Shown: positions 10,066 to 19,036 of the stretch, piece after piece | Layout: each line of letters begins with the position of its first letter | How positions within the stretch are numbered: the stretch's first letter is position 1 | Assembly: GCA_014799845.1 (NCBI GenBank) | Contig: JAAVHF010000064.1 | Location: 1-33,022, forward strand | Length of the DNA stretch: 33,022 nucleotides | Direction of reading: 5' to 3' | Source: Oscillibacter sp. | GTDB taxonomy: Bacteria > Bacillota > Clostridia > Oscillospirales > Oscillospiraceae | Notes under the pieces: model-generated | The model's input: the letters and a program-made list of their open reading frames with translations, nothing else | Told to the model about the DNA's origin: nothing | Databases searched by the model: none | Position numbers and translations under genes: made by a program

Positions 10066-10923
10066 TTATCCCTTCACCGCGCCTGCGGCCATGCCGGAGT
10101 AGATCTGGTCCTGGCACAGCAGGAAGATGATCAGGGCGGGGATGATGGTGATGAGTACGCCGGCGCAGATGTAGTTATACTGGCTGCCCATGGGACCGGT
10201 GAACACGTACAGGGAGGTGGAAACCACCTGATAACGGGTCTTGTCCTGGAGGTACAGACCGGCCATGTAGTACTCGTTGTAGGTGCTCACGCCCTTGAGG
10301 ATGGCGCTGGTAACGATGGCGGGCTTGAGCAGGGGAAACAGGATGCGGAAGAACGCGCCGAAGTAGGTGCAGCCGTCCATAATGGCGGACTCGTCCAGGT
10401 TGATCGACAGGTTCTCGAAGAACTGGAGGAAAATGTAAATGGTGATAACGTCGGTGCCCAGCATCAGGATGATGTAGCCGTGCATGGTGTTCACCAGGTT
10501 CAGGGCGGTCATGATCTGGTACACGGTGACCTGACTGGCAATGCCGGGGATCAGGGTGGCGATCATGAACAGGTTCCGGATGAGCTCATTGCCGGGGAAC
10601 TTGAACCGGTTGAGGACGTAAGCCAGCATGGCGCTGATGAACACGCTGCCCACCAGGACGCAGATGACGATGAAGAAGCTGTTGAGGAAAGCGCTTCCCA
10701 TATTGGCCTGCTGCCAGGCGGTCTTGAAGTTCTCGAAGTAGGTCCAGCTCTTGGGCAGGACCATGACGTTGGTGGACTGGTACTCCTCCACGCTCTTGAA
10801 AGCGGTGATGACGCAGGAGACAATGGGGACCAGGGCCACGAAGGCGGCGAAGATCAGGAATACATACTTGACCACGCTGATGAGGCCCCGCTGGAATTTC
10901 ATCATGCCTACGCTCTTTTCCAT
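10066..10923 (-). CDS. Carbohydrate ABC transporter permease (MalG-like)
   Basis: Six-TM pattern, EAA-like loop 'ESAIMDGCTYFGAFFRILFPLLKPAIV'. Confidence 0.92.
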   Translation of the reverse strand: MEKSVGMMKFQRGLISVVKYVFLIFAAFVALVPIVSCVITAFKSVEEYQSTNVMVLPKSWTYFENFKTAWQQANMGSAFLNSFFIVICVLVGSVFISAMLAYVLNRFKFPGNELIRNLFMIATLIPGIASQVTVYQIMTALNLVNTMHGYIILMLGTDVITIYIFLQFFENLSINLDESAIMDGCTYFGAFFRILFPLLKPAIVTSAILKGVSTYNEYYMAGLYLQDKTRYQVVSTSLYVFTGPMGSQYNYICAGVLITIIPALIIFLLCQDQIYSGMAAGAVKG

Positions 10924-11891
10924 TACTTTTTGCCTCCCTTCCCATCGGCGATGGCGTGCTTGGGACGGTTTTCCGCCTCGTCCATCTTCTTTTCAGCAAA
11001 TTTCTGGACCAGCGTCACAATGACGATGATGCCCAGCAGGACCACTGCCATGGCGCTGGCCAGGCCAACCTTCATATCGGTATGGGCCAGCTTGTTCATG
11101 ACCACGAAGTAGGTGGAGGTGCCGAAGGTGCCGCCGGTGACCACATAGGGCATTTCGAAGGCGGACAGCGCGCCGGAGACGGACAGGATCAGGTTCAGTA
11201 CCACGATGGTGCGGATGGACGGAATGATGATGCACTTGAAGCGCTGCCAGGAGTTGGCGCCGTCGATCTCGGCGGCCTCGTAGAGCACCGGGTCAACGGA
11301 GGCGATGGCGCCGATGAACAGCACGATGTTCTGGCCCATGTACTTCCACAGGGAGCAGGCCACCAGGACCATGTTGTTGATGGCGGTGTTCTCCAGCCAG
11401 TTGGGGGTCTCGGTGATGCCCACCCAGCCCAGAAGGGTGTCCAGCACGAAGCCGGGGTTCAGGAAGAACTTGAAGATAAAGCCCACGGCGATGCCGCAGA
11501 TGAGGCAGGGGAAGTACAGCGCGCCGCGGAAGAACTTGCTGCCCCGGACCTTGAAGCTGAGGATGGTGGCGAAGAGCAGCGCCAGACTGATCTGGAATAC
11601 GGAGCCTACCATATAATACAGGCTCAGCTTCAGCGCTTGGAAGCAGTCGGAGCGGCTGAACACGTCCATGTAGTTGCGCAGGCCCACGAAGCCGCGGACG
11701 CGCAGGTAGTCCCGGTCATAGAAGCTGAACTGCACCATCTTGAAGAAGGGCAGATAGGTAAAGGTGAACAGGAGCAGCAGCGGCACGATCAGAAACGTGA
11801 TGGTGCAGATGATCTGCTGGCCCCGCATGGTCTTGCATTTTTGCAGGAAGGTCAGCTTTGGGCGGTCCAAAGTGACTTGTGGTTCCTTCAT
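10923..11891 (-). CDS. Sugar ABC transporter permease (MalF-like)
   Basis: EAA loop 'YEAAEIDGANSWQRFKCIIIPSI', multi-TM; overlaps the next gene's start. Confidence 0.92.
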   Translation of the reverse strand: MKEPQVTLDRPKLTFLQKCKTMRGQQIICTITFLIVPLLLLFTFTYLPFFKMVQFSFYDRDYLRVRGFVGLRNYMDVFSRSDCFQALKLSLYYMVGSVFQISLALLFATILSFKVRGSKFFRGALYFPCLICGIAVGFIFKFFLNPGFVLDTLLGWVGITETPNWLENTAINNMVLVACSLWKYMGQNIVLFIGAIASVDPVLYEAAEIDGANSWQRFKCIIIPSIRTIVVLNLILSVSGALSAFEMPYVVTGGTFGTSTYFVVMNKLAHTDMKVGLASAMAVVLLGIIVIVTLVQKFAEKKMDEAENRPKHAIADGKGGKK

Positions 11892-11932
11892 TGAATTGCC
11901 TCCCTTTCTTTTCTGTCACACAAAGGTCATTC

Positions 11933-11965
11933 TGTGAGAGGGCCGGGGTACCCGGCCCTCTCACA
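11933..11965. repeat. 15-bp perfect inverted repeat between SBP and permease genes
   Basis: tgtgagagggccggg-gta-cccggccctctcaca; no U-tract on the minus-strand transcript. Confidence 0.85.
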
Positions 11966-11978
11966 AGGGCGTAACCGG

Positions 11979-13349
11979 TTACGCGGCGGGCGCGTAGCGG
12001 TCCACGGCGGCATTCCACCGGGCGTTCCAGTCGGCAATGATGTCCTCGAAGCTCTCGCTGCCGGTGATGACGGCCTCGACGATGCGCTGGACATGGGTAT
12101 TGTCGGCGTTGAGGGAGATCTCGCTCTCACGGTTCACGTCGGACTGGAGGGTGGCCAGCTCGGTGGGAGCGGGGGTGTCCTCCAGCAGGGTGATGCCGTC
12201 GAAGGCGGCCAGGGTGTCGGGATAAGCCTGGCTCTTCAGCACGGGCACGCCGCCCTGGTCATAGGCGAAGTTGCTGGACTCGGAGAGCCACTTGATGTAC
12301 AGCATGGAGGCGATCTTGCTGTCGTCGGAAATGGAATTGTTCACGCCGAAGCAGTAGTCGGAGCCGGCGGAGGCGTACTGGGTGCCGTTCACCGTGATGG
12401 GGAAGGGCATATAGCCGATGTCGGCGGCATTGGGGCCGGCTTCCTGCATCTGGACGATGGCCCAGGAGCCCAGGACCAGGACGCCGATCTCACCGTTGTT
12501 GATCATGGGCTTGCAGCCCTCCCAGTCGGTGGCGGTGGGGGAGTCCTCGGTGAGGCCCATGCTGACGGCGTCATAGAGGATCTTGTAAACGGCGTAGGGA
12601 CCGGTGCCGTCGCCGCGGTCGGCAAAGGCGTCCTTGGTCTGGGGCATGGTAATATTCATCCAGTCGGGGTCAGCGGTAGCGCCGCCGCCAATGTAGGCGT
12701 CCCATGCGCCCATGGTCCAGCCGGCAGCGAAGTTGGTATACAGGGGGATGGCGTCGGTCTTGTCCTTGATGTCCTGGAGGAACTTCAGGAACTCGTCAGG
12801 AGTCTTGGGCAGGTTGTCGCTGGTATAGCCGGCGGCCTCGGCAACCTTCTTGTTGTAGACGATGCCCTGGGCGTTGCCGGTGGAGGGGATGCCGTAGACC
12901 ACGCCGTCATAGGCGCGGTTGGTGGCGAAGTTGTAGTCCGCCTCGATCTCGCTGAGCTGGCACAGGGGATGGAAGTACAGGCCCAGGTCAGGCAGCTGGA
13001 TGGTGGTGGGGATCATGCAGATGTCGCCCCAGTTGTTGGAGGAGATGCGGGTGGTCATGTCGTCGGCATAGTTGGTGATGCCTTCATAGTTGATCTTGAC
13101 GTTGGGGTAGAGCTTGTTGAACTCTGCCACGTATCCTGCGAAGGTGGTGTCAATGATGTCGGTGCGGTGGGTGATGACGCGGAGCTCGGCGGTGATGTCG
13201 GTGTAGTCCTCACCGACCTTCAGGCTGGCGTAGCTGGGCAGGCTGGAGTCCGTGCCGCCGCCGGAACCGGGGTTGCTGCCGCCGCCGCAGGCGGTGAGCA
13301 GGGCCAGGGTCATGACAAGCGCGAGTAAAAGGGATACTGGTTTTTTCAT
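11979..13349 (-). CDS. Extracellular sugar-binding lipoprotein of ABC importer
   Basis: Lipobox LLTACGGG; family SBP_bac_1-like, length 456 aa, upstream of the two permeases. Confidence 0.92.
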   Translation of the reverse strand: MKKPVSLLLALVMTLALLTACGGGSNPGSGGGTDSSLPSYASLKVGEDYTDITAELRVITHRTDIIDTTFAGYVAEFNKLYPNVKINYEGITNYADDMTTRISSNNWGDICMIPTTIQLPDLGLYFHPLCQLSEIEADYNFATNRAYDGVVYGIPSTGNAQGIVYNKKVAEAAGYTSDNLPKTPDEFLKFLQDIKDKTDAIPLYTNFAAGWTMGAWDAYIGGGATADPDWMNITMPQTKDAFADRGDGTGPYAVYKILYDAVSMGLTEDSPTATDWEGCKPMINNGEIGVLVLGSWAIVQMQEAGPNAADIGYMPFPITVNGTQYASAGSDYCFGVNNSISDDSKIASMLYIKWLSESSNFAYDQGGVPVLKSQAYPDTLAAFDGITLLEDTPAPTELATLQSDVNRESEISLNADNTHVQRIVEAVITGSESFEDIIADWNARWNAAVDRYAPAA

Positions 13350-13380
13350 GGTGATTCCTCCTTGTTTTGTGAAGCTAAAT

Positions 13381-13402
13381 TGTTAACTTTAATTAGCTAA
13401 CA
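13381..13402. promoter_or_regulatory. Candidate LacI-family operator
   Basis: Imperfect palindrome tgttaactttaattagctaaca located just downstream of the predicted SBP promoter; adjacent lacI-type gene. Confidence 0.55.
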
Positions 13403-13417
13403 TTTACCTTAGTTATT

Positions 13418-13446
13418 AGCATACACATAAGATTAAAATTTGTCAA
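13418..13446 (-). promoter_or_regulatory. Predicted sigma-A promoter of SBP/transport/phosphorylase operon
   Basis: Minus strand TTGACA (13441-13446) - 17 nt - TATGCT (13418-13423). Confidence 0.6.
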
Positions 13447-13530
13447 TACCGCAAATCAAATTTAGGCGTTCTGGCTAAAACACTGGTTAATTTTTTGTAA
13501 ATTACGCCGGAGAAGTCCGGCGGATAAAAA

Positions 13531-13567
13531 GAAAACGGGAGGCTGAAGCTAAAAAACCAGCCTTCCG
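13531..13567 (-). terminator. Intrinsic terminator downstream of LacI-type regulator
   Basis: cgggaggctg ... cagccttccg hairpin; U-rich on the minus strand. Confidence 0.7.
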
Positions 13568-13587
13568 TTATCTGCTTTTTACTCTAT

Positions 13588-14592
13588 TTACTCTGCCGCC
13601 GTTCCGGTGCTCTCCCGAACCACCAGGCGTCCGGGCACCGTCCACATCATCGGTTCAACGGGATCATCCTGCCGGATCTTCCTAGCCAGCCACGCCACCA
13701 CTGCGGAGGCCATCTGTTCCACATTGACCCGGTAAGTGGTCAGCGGAGGCTGACACAGCGTGGCGAAGCGGAAGTCGTCATAGCCGCACACCGCCACATC
13801 CTCCGGCACCCGCTTTCCAATCTGCCGCAGGGCCGTCACCAGATTGTAGGCCACCTCGTCGCAGCTGCACAAAAAAGCCTCCGGCAGTGTCCCGGGGAGC
13901 TGAATCGGGATAAAACGCCCATCCCCGTCCCGATCCTCCAGAAGCCAGTCCTCACGGGGCGTGACGCCCGCCAGACGCAGGGCCTTCTGGTAGCCCAGGT
14001 AGCGGTCCATGATGCTGGAGGTGGCGCGGATGCTGCCCACAAAGCCGATCTGCCGCCGGCCCAGGCGCAGCAGGTGCTCCGTCAGCGCAAAGCCGCCGTC
14101 CATGTTGTCGCTGATGACGCAGTCGCAGGCATGCCCGGGGAGCTGAAAATCCAGCATCAGGTAGGGCAGTCCGGACGCCTCCACGTTGCTGAGATAGGCG
14201 GGGGCCAGATTGCCCATAAAGATAATACCGTCCACCTTCCTCCCGGCCACCAGAGCTGGGAGGACGCCGCCCTGCTCGGCCTCCGGCGTCACGATCTCCG
14301 ACATGCAGGTAAACCCCTCGTTTCCGCTCTTGAGTACCAGGGAACGGTAAAGGTTGGTATAAAAAGCATTTTCGGCAAAAAAGCGGTCCGATACCAGTAC
14401 GCCGATGTTGCCGGTGCCCGCCAGTTCGCTGTGGACCTTGGTTCCCTCGTAGCCCAGCTGCTTGGCCAGGGCCACGATTTTTGCCCGCATCTCCTCGCTG
14501 ACGCCCGGTTTCCCGGCCAGGGCCTTGGATACGGATACGACGCTGATGTCTAATTTTTCCGCGATGTCCGCCATACGCACAGGTTTTGCCAT
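13588..14592 (-). CDS. LacI-family transcriptional regulator
   Basis: HTH 'VRMADIAEKLDISVVSVSKALAGKPGVSEEMRAKI' and a periplasmic-binding-like effector domain. Confidence 0.94.
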   Translation of the reverse strand: MAKPVRMADIAEKLDISVVSVSKALAGKPGVSEEMRAKIVALAKQLGYEGTKVHSELAGTGNIGVLVSDRFFAENAFYTNLYRSLVLKSGNEGFTCMSEIVTPEAEQGGVLPALVAGRKVDGIIFMGNLAPAYLSNVEASGLPYLMLDFQLPGHACDCVISDNMDGGFALTEHLLRLGRRQIGFVGSIRATSSIMDRYLGYQKALRLAGVTPREDWLLEDRDGDGRFIPIQLPGTLPEAFLCSCDEVAYNLVTALRQIGKRVPEDVAVCGYDDFRFATLCQPPLTTYRVNVEQMASAVVAWLARKIRQDDPVEPMMWTVPGRLVVRESTGTAAE

Positions 14593-14627
14593 AGGACATC
14601 CTCCTGTTTTTATTACTCAAATGTTAC

Positions 14628-14663
14628 CTATATTATAAGCTTCTTTTTTCTGTTCGTCAATAG
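14628..14663 (-). promoter_or_regulatory. Predicted promoter of LacI-type gene
   Basis: Minus strand TTGACG - 17 nt - TATAAT upstream of the gene start. Confidence 0.6.
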
Positions 14664-14775
14664 GATGCCGGCTGAGCGTGGAAAAGTAAATAACTTAAAT
14701 GCGGTTAAAAATTGGCTTGTTTTTTTCTCTGACGCGTGGTATGCTTGCTGTAGTATTTTTGAGGAGGGATGCTCC

Positions 14776-15870
14776 GTGCGTACAGCCGGAATTTTTGAGA
14801 TACCCAATTTACGTCCTTTGGGACGGTTCTGCGGCGGCCTGGCAGGGAGAGCCGGCGTATTGCCGCTGTTCTGGGCCGGCAGCGGGCTGGAACTGCGGTT
14901 TACCGGGTCTGAGCTGCACCTGCTGCTGGAGGCGGACTTCGGCGGGACAGAGCCCTGGATCGCCGTGGAGGTGGACGGCGCGCCGCTGATCCGGATGCCG
15001 CTGAACCGGGGGATCAACGAGGTCTGCGTTCTCCGGGGCGTGCCGGACGGCAGGGCGCGGCATGTGCACATTGTAAAGGAGTGCCAGCCCATGGCGGACG
15101 ATCCCCGGCACCGGCTTTGGGTGCGGGAGCTGCGCTGGGAGGGCGGAGAATTCCTGCCGCTGCCGGATGCGGCGTACCGCCTTGAATTCGTGGGCGACAG
15201 CCTCACCAGCGGCGAGGGCGTCGTGGGGGCGGTACAGGAGGACGCCTGGATTCCGGCGGTGTTCAGCGCCAGCGGCGCCTGGGCCAGCCGGACGGCGGCC
15301 GCGCTGAACGCCCAGGCGCGAATCATCAGCCAGAGCGGCTGGGGCGTCCGCTCCGGGTGGGACAACGATCCCAGGCATGCCCTGCCGGACTGGTACGAGC
15401 GGGTCTGCGGGCCCGCGCTGGGAGAGGCGGACCGGGCTTTGGGGGCGCAGGAGGAGAACGATTTCGCTTCCTGGCGGCCCCACGCGGTGATCGTCAATCT
15501 TGGGACCAACGATGCCGGCGCGATGAACAATGCCGCCTGGGTGGGGCCCGGCGGGCCATTCCGTCAGGGGCACGGTCCGGAGGGACTGCGGGCCTTTGAG
15601 GACGCCGCCGGCGCGTTCCTGCGGAAGCTTCGCCGGTATAACCCGGGGGCGAAGCTGGTGTGGGCCTACGGCATGGCGGAGGACAGCCTCCGGCCCCAGC
15701 TGGAGAGGGCCGTGGCCCGCTACCGGGAGGAGACGGGGGATGAGGAGGCGTATTATCTCCCGCTTCCTGTTATGCTGCCGGAAGCCGTGGGTTCCCGGCA
15801 GCATCCGGGCCCGCTGTGCCATATGGAGGCCGCCCAGGCGACGGCGGCGTTTTTGAAAAGCATTCTGTAA
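14776..15870 (+). CDS. CE2/SGNH-like carbohydrate esterase
   Basis: GDSLTSGEG nucleophile block, NLGTND block, N-terminal jelly-roll-like domain; probable GTG start with RBS gaggaggg. Confidence 0.78.
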   Translation: MRTAGIFEIPNLRPLGRFCGGLAGRAGVLPLFWAGSGLELRFTGSELHLLLEADFGGTEPWIAVEVDGAPLIRMPLNRGINEVCVLRGVPDGRARHVHIVKECQPMADDPRHRLWVRELRWEGGEFLPLPDAAYRLEFVGDSLTSGEGVVGAVQEDAWIPAVFSASGAWASRTAAALNAQARIISQSGWGVRSGWDNDPRHALPDWYERVCGPALGEADRALGAQEENDFASWRPHAVIVNLGTNDAGAMNNAAWVGPGGPFRQGHGPEGLRAFEDAAGAFLRKLRRYNPGAKLVWAYGMAEDSLRPQLERAVARYREETGDEEAYYLPLPVMLPEAVGSRQHPGPLCHMEAAQATAAFLKSIL

Positions 15871-15899
15871 ATGACTATAATGCGTAAGGAGGAAAAGCT

Positions 15900-17579
15900 A
15901 TGGAGTATCAAGAGGCGCTGAACCGCTGGCTGGAGCGGGCCGGGGAGGACCCGGATCTGGTCAAGGAGCTGCGGGAGATACAAAACGACAGGAAAGCGGT
16001 GTCTGACCGGTTCTACCGCCATCTGGCCTTTGGGACCGGCGGGCTGCGGGGCGTCATCGGCGCGGGGACCAACCGGATGAATATTTACACCGTCCGGCGG
16101 GCGACCCAGGCGCTGGCGGATTATCTCAATGCCGCCGGTCTGCCCAGGTCGGTGGCCATCGCCCATGACAGCCGGATCAAGGGAGAGCTGTTCTCCCGGG
16201 AGGCGGCGCGGGTATTGGCGGCCAATGGGATCACCGCCCATGTCTATCCCCGGCTGGAGCCTACGCCCGCGCTGAGCTGGGCGGTGCGGTATCTGGGCTG
16301 CGGGGCCGGGATCTGCGTCACCGCCAGCCACAATCCCGCCCAGTACAACGGCTACAAGGTCTACGGCGCGGATGGCTGTCAGATCACCCCGGAGGCGGCG
16401 GAAAAGGTGCTGGCCGTAATGGACAGGACCGACTGCTTTGACGGCGTGAAGCTGGCGGACTATGACGCGGCGGTGGCCGGGGGGAAAATTCAGATCATCG
16501 GAGACGAGTGCCTGGACGCCTTCGTGGACGCGGTGCTGGCGCTTCGGCCCGGCAACGATGTGAGCAGGCTCAGGCTGGTGTATACGCCGCTGAACGGTTC
16601 CGGGCTGGAGTGCGTGAAGAAGCTGCTGGCGAAAATGGGCGTGACCGAGCTGACGGTAGTGCCCTCCCAGGAGGCGCCGGACGGCCATTTCCCCACCTGT
16701 CCCTATCCCAACCCGGAGATCCGGGAGGCGATGGAGGAGGGGCTGCGGCTGTGCGATGAGGTCCGCCCCGACCTGCTGCTGGGTACGGACCCGGACTGCG
16801 ACCGTATGGGCGCGGCGGTGCCTGACGGCAAGGGGGGGTACCGCCTGATCACCGGCAATGAGATGGGAGTCCTGCTGCTGGACTATCTGTGCCGGACCCG
16901 GACCGCCCGGGGGACTATGCCGGAGGACCCGGTAGCGGTGACCACCATCGTGTCCACCGATATGGCGGCTCCGGTTGCCGCCGCGTATGGCGTGGAGCTG
17001 CGGCGGATGCTGACGGGATTCAAGTACATCGGCGAGCAGATCGGCCTGCTGGAGAGCGAGGGACACAGGGAGCGGTATATCTTCGGTTTTGAGGAGAGCT
17101 ACGGCTATCTCTCCGGAGCCCATGTGCGGGATAAGGACGCGGTAAACGCGGTGATGCTGGCCTGCGAATGCGCGGCGTGGTACGCGGGGCAGGGGATGAC
17201 CCTGCTGGACGCCATGAACGCGCTGTATGAGAAATTTGGGTTTTACCGCAACGGCCTGATCAGCAGGGCGTTCGAGGGCCAGGACGGCATGAGGGCCATG
17301 GAGGATCTCATGCGCTCCCTCCGCACCGCGCCTCCGGCGGAGATTGCCGGACGGAGGGTCGCCGGCATGGTGGACTATCTGCATGACGATACCGGCCTGA
17401 TTCCCTCCGACGTGCTGGAATTCCGGCTGGAAGGGGAGGGCAAGGTCATCGTCCGGCCCTCCGGAACGGAGCCGAAACTGAAGATGTATCTCTCCGTCCG
17501 CGGCGGTACGGAGACGGAGGCCCTGCGGGCTCTGGAGGAGTTGGACGCGGGGGCGAACATGTTGATGGAAGGGAAGTAA
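15900..17579 (+). CDS. Phospho-sugar mutase (phosphoglucomutase/phosphomannomutase)
   Basis: FGTGGLRGVIGAGTNRMN, TASHNPAQYNGYKVY catalytic serine loop, DPDCDRMG metal loop, RPSGTEPKLKMY. Confidence 0.93.
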   Translation: MEYQEALNRWLERAGEDPDLVKELREIQNDRKAVSDRFYRHLAFGTGGLRGVIGAGTNRMNIYTVRRATQALADYLNAAGLPRSVAIAHDSRIKGELFSREAARVLAANGITAHVYPRLEPTPALSWAVRYLGCGAGICVTASHNPAQYNGYKVYGADGCQITPEAAEKVLAVMDRTDCFDGVKLADYDAAVAGGKIQIIGDECLDAFVDAVLALRPGNDVSRLRLVYTPLNGSGLECVKKLLAKMGVTELTVVPSQEAPDGHFPTCPYPNPEIREAMEEGLRLCDEVRPDLLLGTDPDCDRMGAAVPDGKGGYRLITGNEMGVLLLDYLCRTRTARGTMPEDPVAVTTIVSTDMAAPVAAAYGVELRRMLTGFKYIGEQIGLLESEGHRERYIFGFEESYGYLSGAHVRDKDAVNAVMLACECAAWYAGQGMTLLDAMNALYEKFGFYRNGLISRAFEGQDGMRAMEDLMRSLRTAPPAEIAGRRVAGMVDYLHDDTGLIPSDVLEFRLEGEGKVIVRPSGTEPKLKMYLSVRGGTETEALRALEELDAGANMLMEGK

Positions 17580-17584
17580 ACGGT

Positions 17585-18853
17585 ATGGCGCAGTTTCCGA
17601 AAGGATTTTTATGGGGCGCGGCCTCCGCGTCCTATCAGATCGAGGGCGGCGTGAAGGAAGGGGGGCGCGGGGAGAGCGTCTGGGACGTGTTTTCCCATAC
17701 CCCCGGCAAGGTAAGATACGGCGACAGCGGCGACCTGGCGGCGGACAGCTACCACCGCTGGCGGGAGGACGTACAGCTCCTCAAAGATATGGGGCTGGGG
17801 GCTTACCGGTTTTCTATGGCCTGGCCGCGGATCGCGCCCAATGGGGATACGAATTGGAACCAAAATGGCTTCGACTATTACGACGGCATTGTGGACGCTC
17901 TGCTGGAGGCGGGAATCGAGCCCTGGGTGACGCTGTACCACTGGGATCTGCCCCAGGCGCTGCAAAACAGGGGCGGCTGGCAGAATGAGGAGACTGCCCA
18001 CGCCTTTGCGGCCTACGCCGGGAGAGTGGGCGAACACTTCAAGGGGCGGGTGCGGCATTGGCTCACCATCAACGAGCCGCAGTGCTTTATCGGCATGGGG
18101 TATGGCACCGGCGAGCACGCGCCGGGACTGACCTTGCCGGGAGAGGTCTACGACCAGTGCTGGAGAAACGCGCGTCTGGCGCATGTTCTGGCATCGGATG
18201 CGCTTCACAGTGCTGACGGAAGCAATCAGGTCGGCCTGGCTTCCACGGGAGATATCTGGTATCCCGCTTCTGACCGGGAGGAGGACGTGGAGGCCGCCAG
18301 ACAGCTGACCTTCGCCAGGCCGGAGGGAGTGGACTCGTTCCTGTTCGGCATGATTCTGGATGGTATGGCGGACAAGCTGGATTTTATCGGTATGAACGTC
18401 TACCATGGCAGGGCGGCGCGGATGGGCGGGAATGGTCCGGAGGCGGTGGATTTCCCTGCGGGGTATCCCCGTACGGCTATGGACTGGCCCGTTACCCCTC
18501 AGGCGATGGAGTGGGGCCCCCGGTTCGTGCATGAGCGGTACGGCCTGCCCATCTACATCACGGAAAATGGCCTGTCCTGCCGGGACTGGGCCGCTCTGGA
18601 CGGCAAGGTCCACGATCCCAACCGGATCGACTTCCTGACCCGGTATCTCCGTGCCCTCTCCGCCGGCATCGCTGCCGGGGCGGATGTGCGGGGGTACTTC
18701 CACTGGGCGCTCACCGACAACTTTGAGTGGGCGGAGGGCTACGGACAGCGGTTCGGCCTGGTATATGTGGACTATCCCACCGGGGAACGGATTCCCAAGG
18801 ACAGCGCCGCCTGGTACCGGGAGGCGGTAAAGAGCAGCGGAGCGGCTGTCTGA
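17585..18853 (+). CDS. Glycoside hydrolase family 1 (beta-glucosidase-like)
   Basis: FPKGFLWGAASASYQIEG, TINEP acid/base, YITENG nucleophile, HWALTDNFEWAEGY; apparent central shortening. Confidence 0.9.
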   Translation: MAQFPKGFLWGAASASYQIEGGVKEGGRGESVWDVFSHTPGKVRYGDSGDLAADSYHRWREDVQLLKDMGLGAYRFSMAWPRIAPNGDTNWNQNGFDYYDGIVDALLEAGIEPWVTLYHWDLPQALQNRGGWQNEETAHAFAAYAGRVGEHFKGRVRHWLTINEPQCFIGMGYGTGEHAPGLTLPGEVYDQCWRNARLAHVLASDALHSADGSNQVGLASTGDIWYPASDREEDVEAARQLTFARPEGVDSFLFGMILDGMADKLDFIGMNVYHGRAARMGGNGPEAVDFPAGYPRTAMDWPVTPQAMEWGPRFVHERYGLPIYITENGLSCRDWAALDGKVHDPNRIDFLTRYLRALSAGIAAGADVRGYFHWALTDNFEWAEGYGQRFGLVYVDYPTGERIPKDSAAWYREAVKSSGAAV

Positions 18854-18862
18854 GAAACAGAT

Positions 18863-18897
18863 TTCCCACCGCCGGCTGAAAAAGCCGGCGGTGGGAA
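18863..18897 (+). terminator. Intrinsic terminator
   Basis: ttcccaccgccggct ... agccggcggtgggaa stem followed by tcttctttttct. Confidence 0.88.
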
Positions 18898-18953
18898 TCT
18901 TCTTTTTCTGCGAAGGTATCCCGGAAAATTCCCGGAAAATTCTGAAATTTTTA

Positions 18954-18982
18954 TTGACATTTGGCGGGGGCTGCCGTATACT
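18954..18982 (+). promoter_or_regulatory. Predicted promoter of tdh operon
   Basis: TTGACA - 17 nt - TATACT. Confidence 0.7.
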
Positions 18983-19036
18983 GTCCGTGCAGAGAGAACC
19001 TATCCATACGGATATGTATTTAATGGGAGGACAATT

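Noticed and set aside
11934-13328. 464-aa plus-strand ORF antisense to SBP
   Set aside because: G/V/A/H-rich antisense artefact of a confident SBP gene.
14628-15530. 300-aa minus-strand ORF antisense to CE2-like esterase
   Set aside because: S/P/R-rich shadow; also overlaps the LacI promoter.
15753-17384. 543-aa minus-strand ORF antisense to the phosphohexomutase
   Set aside because: Shadow ORF; H/R/P/Q-rich with no domain.
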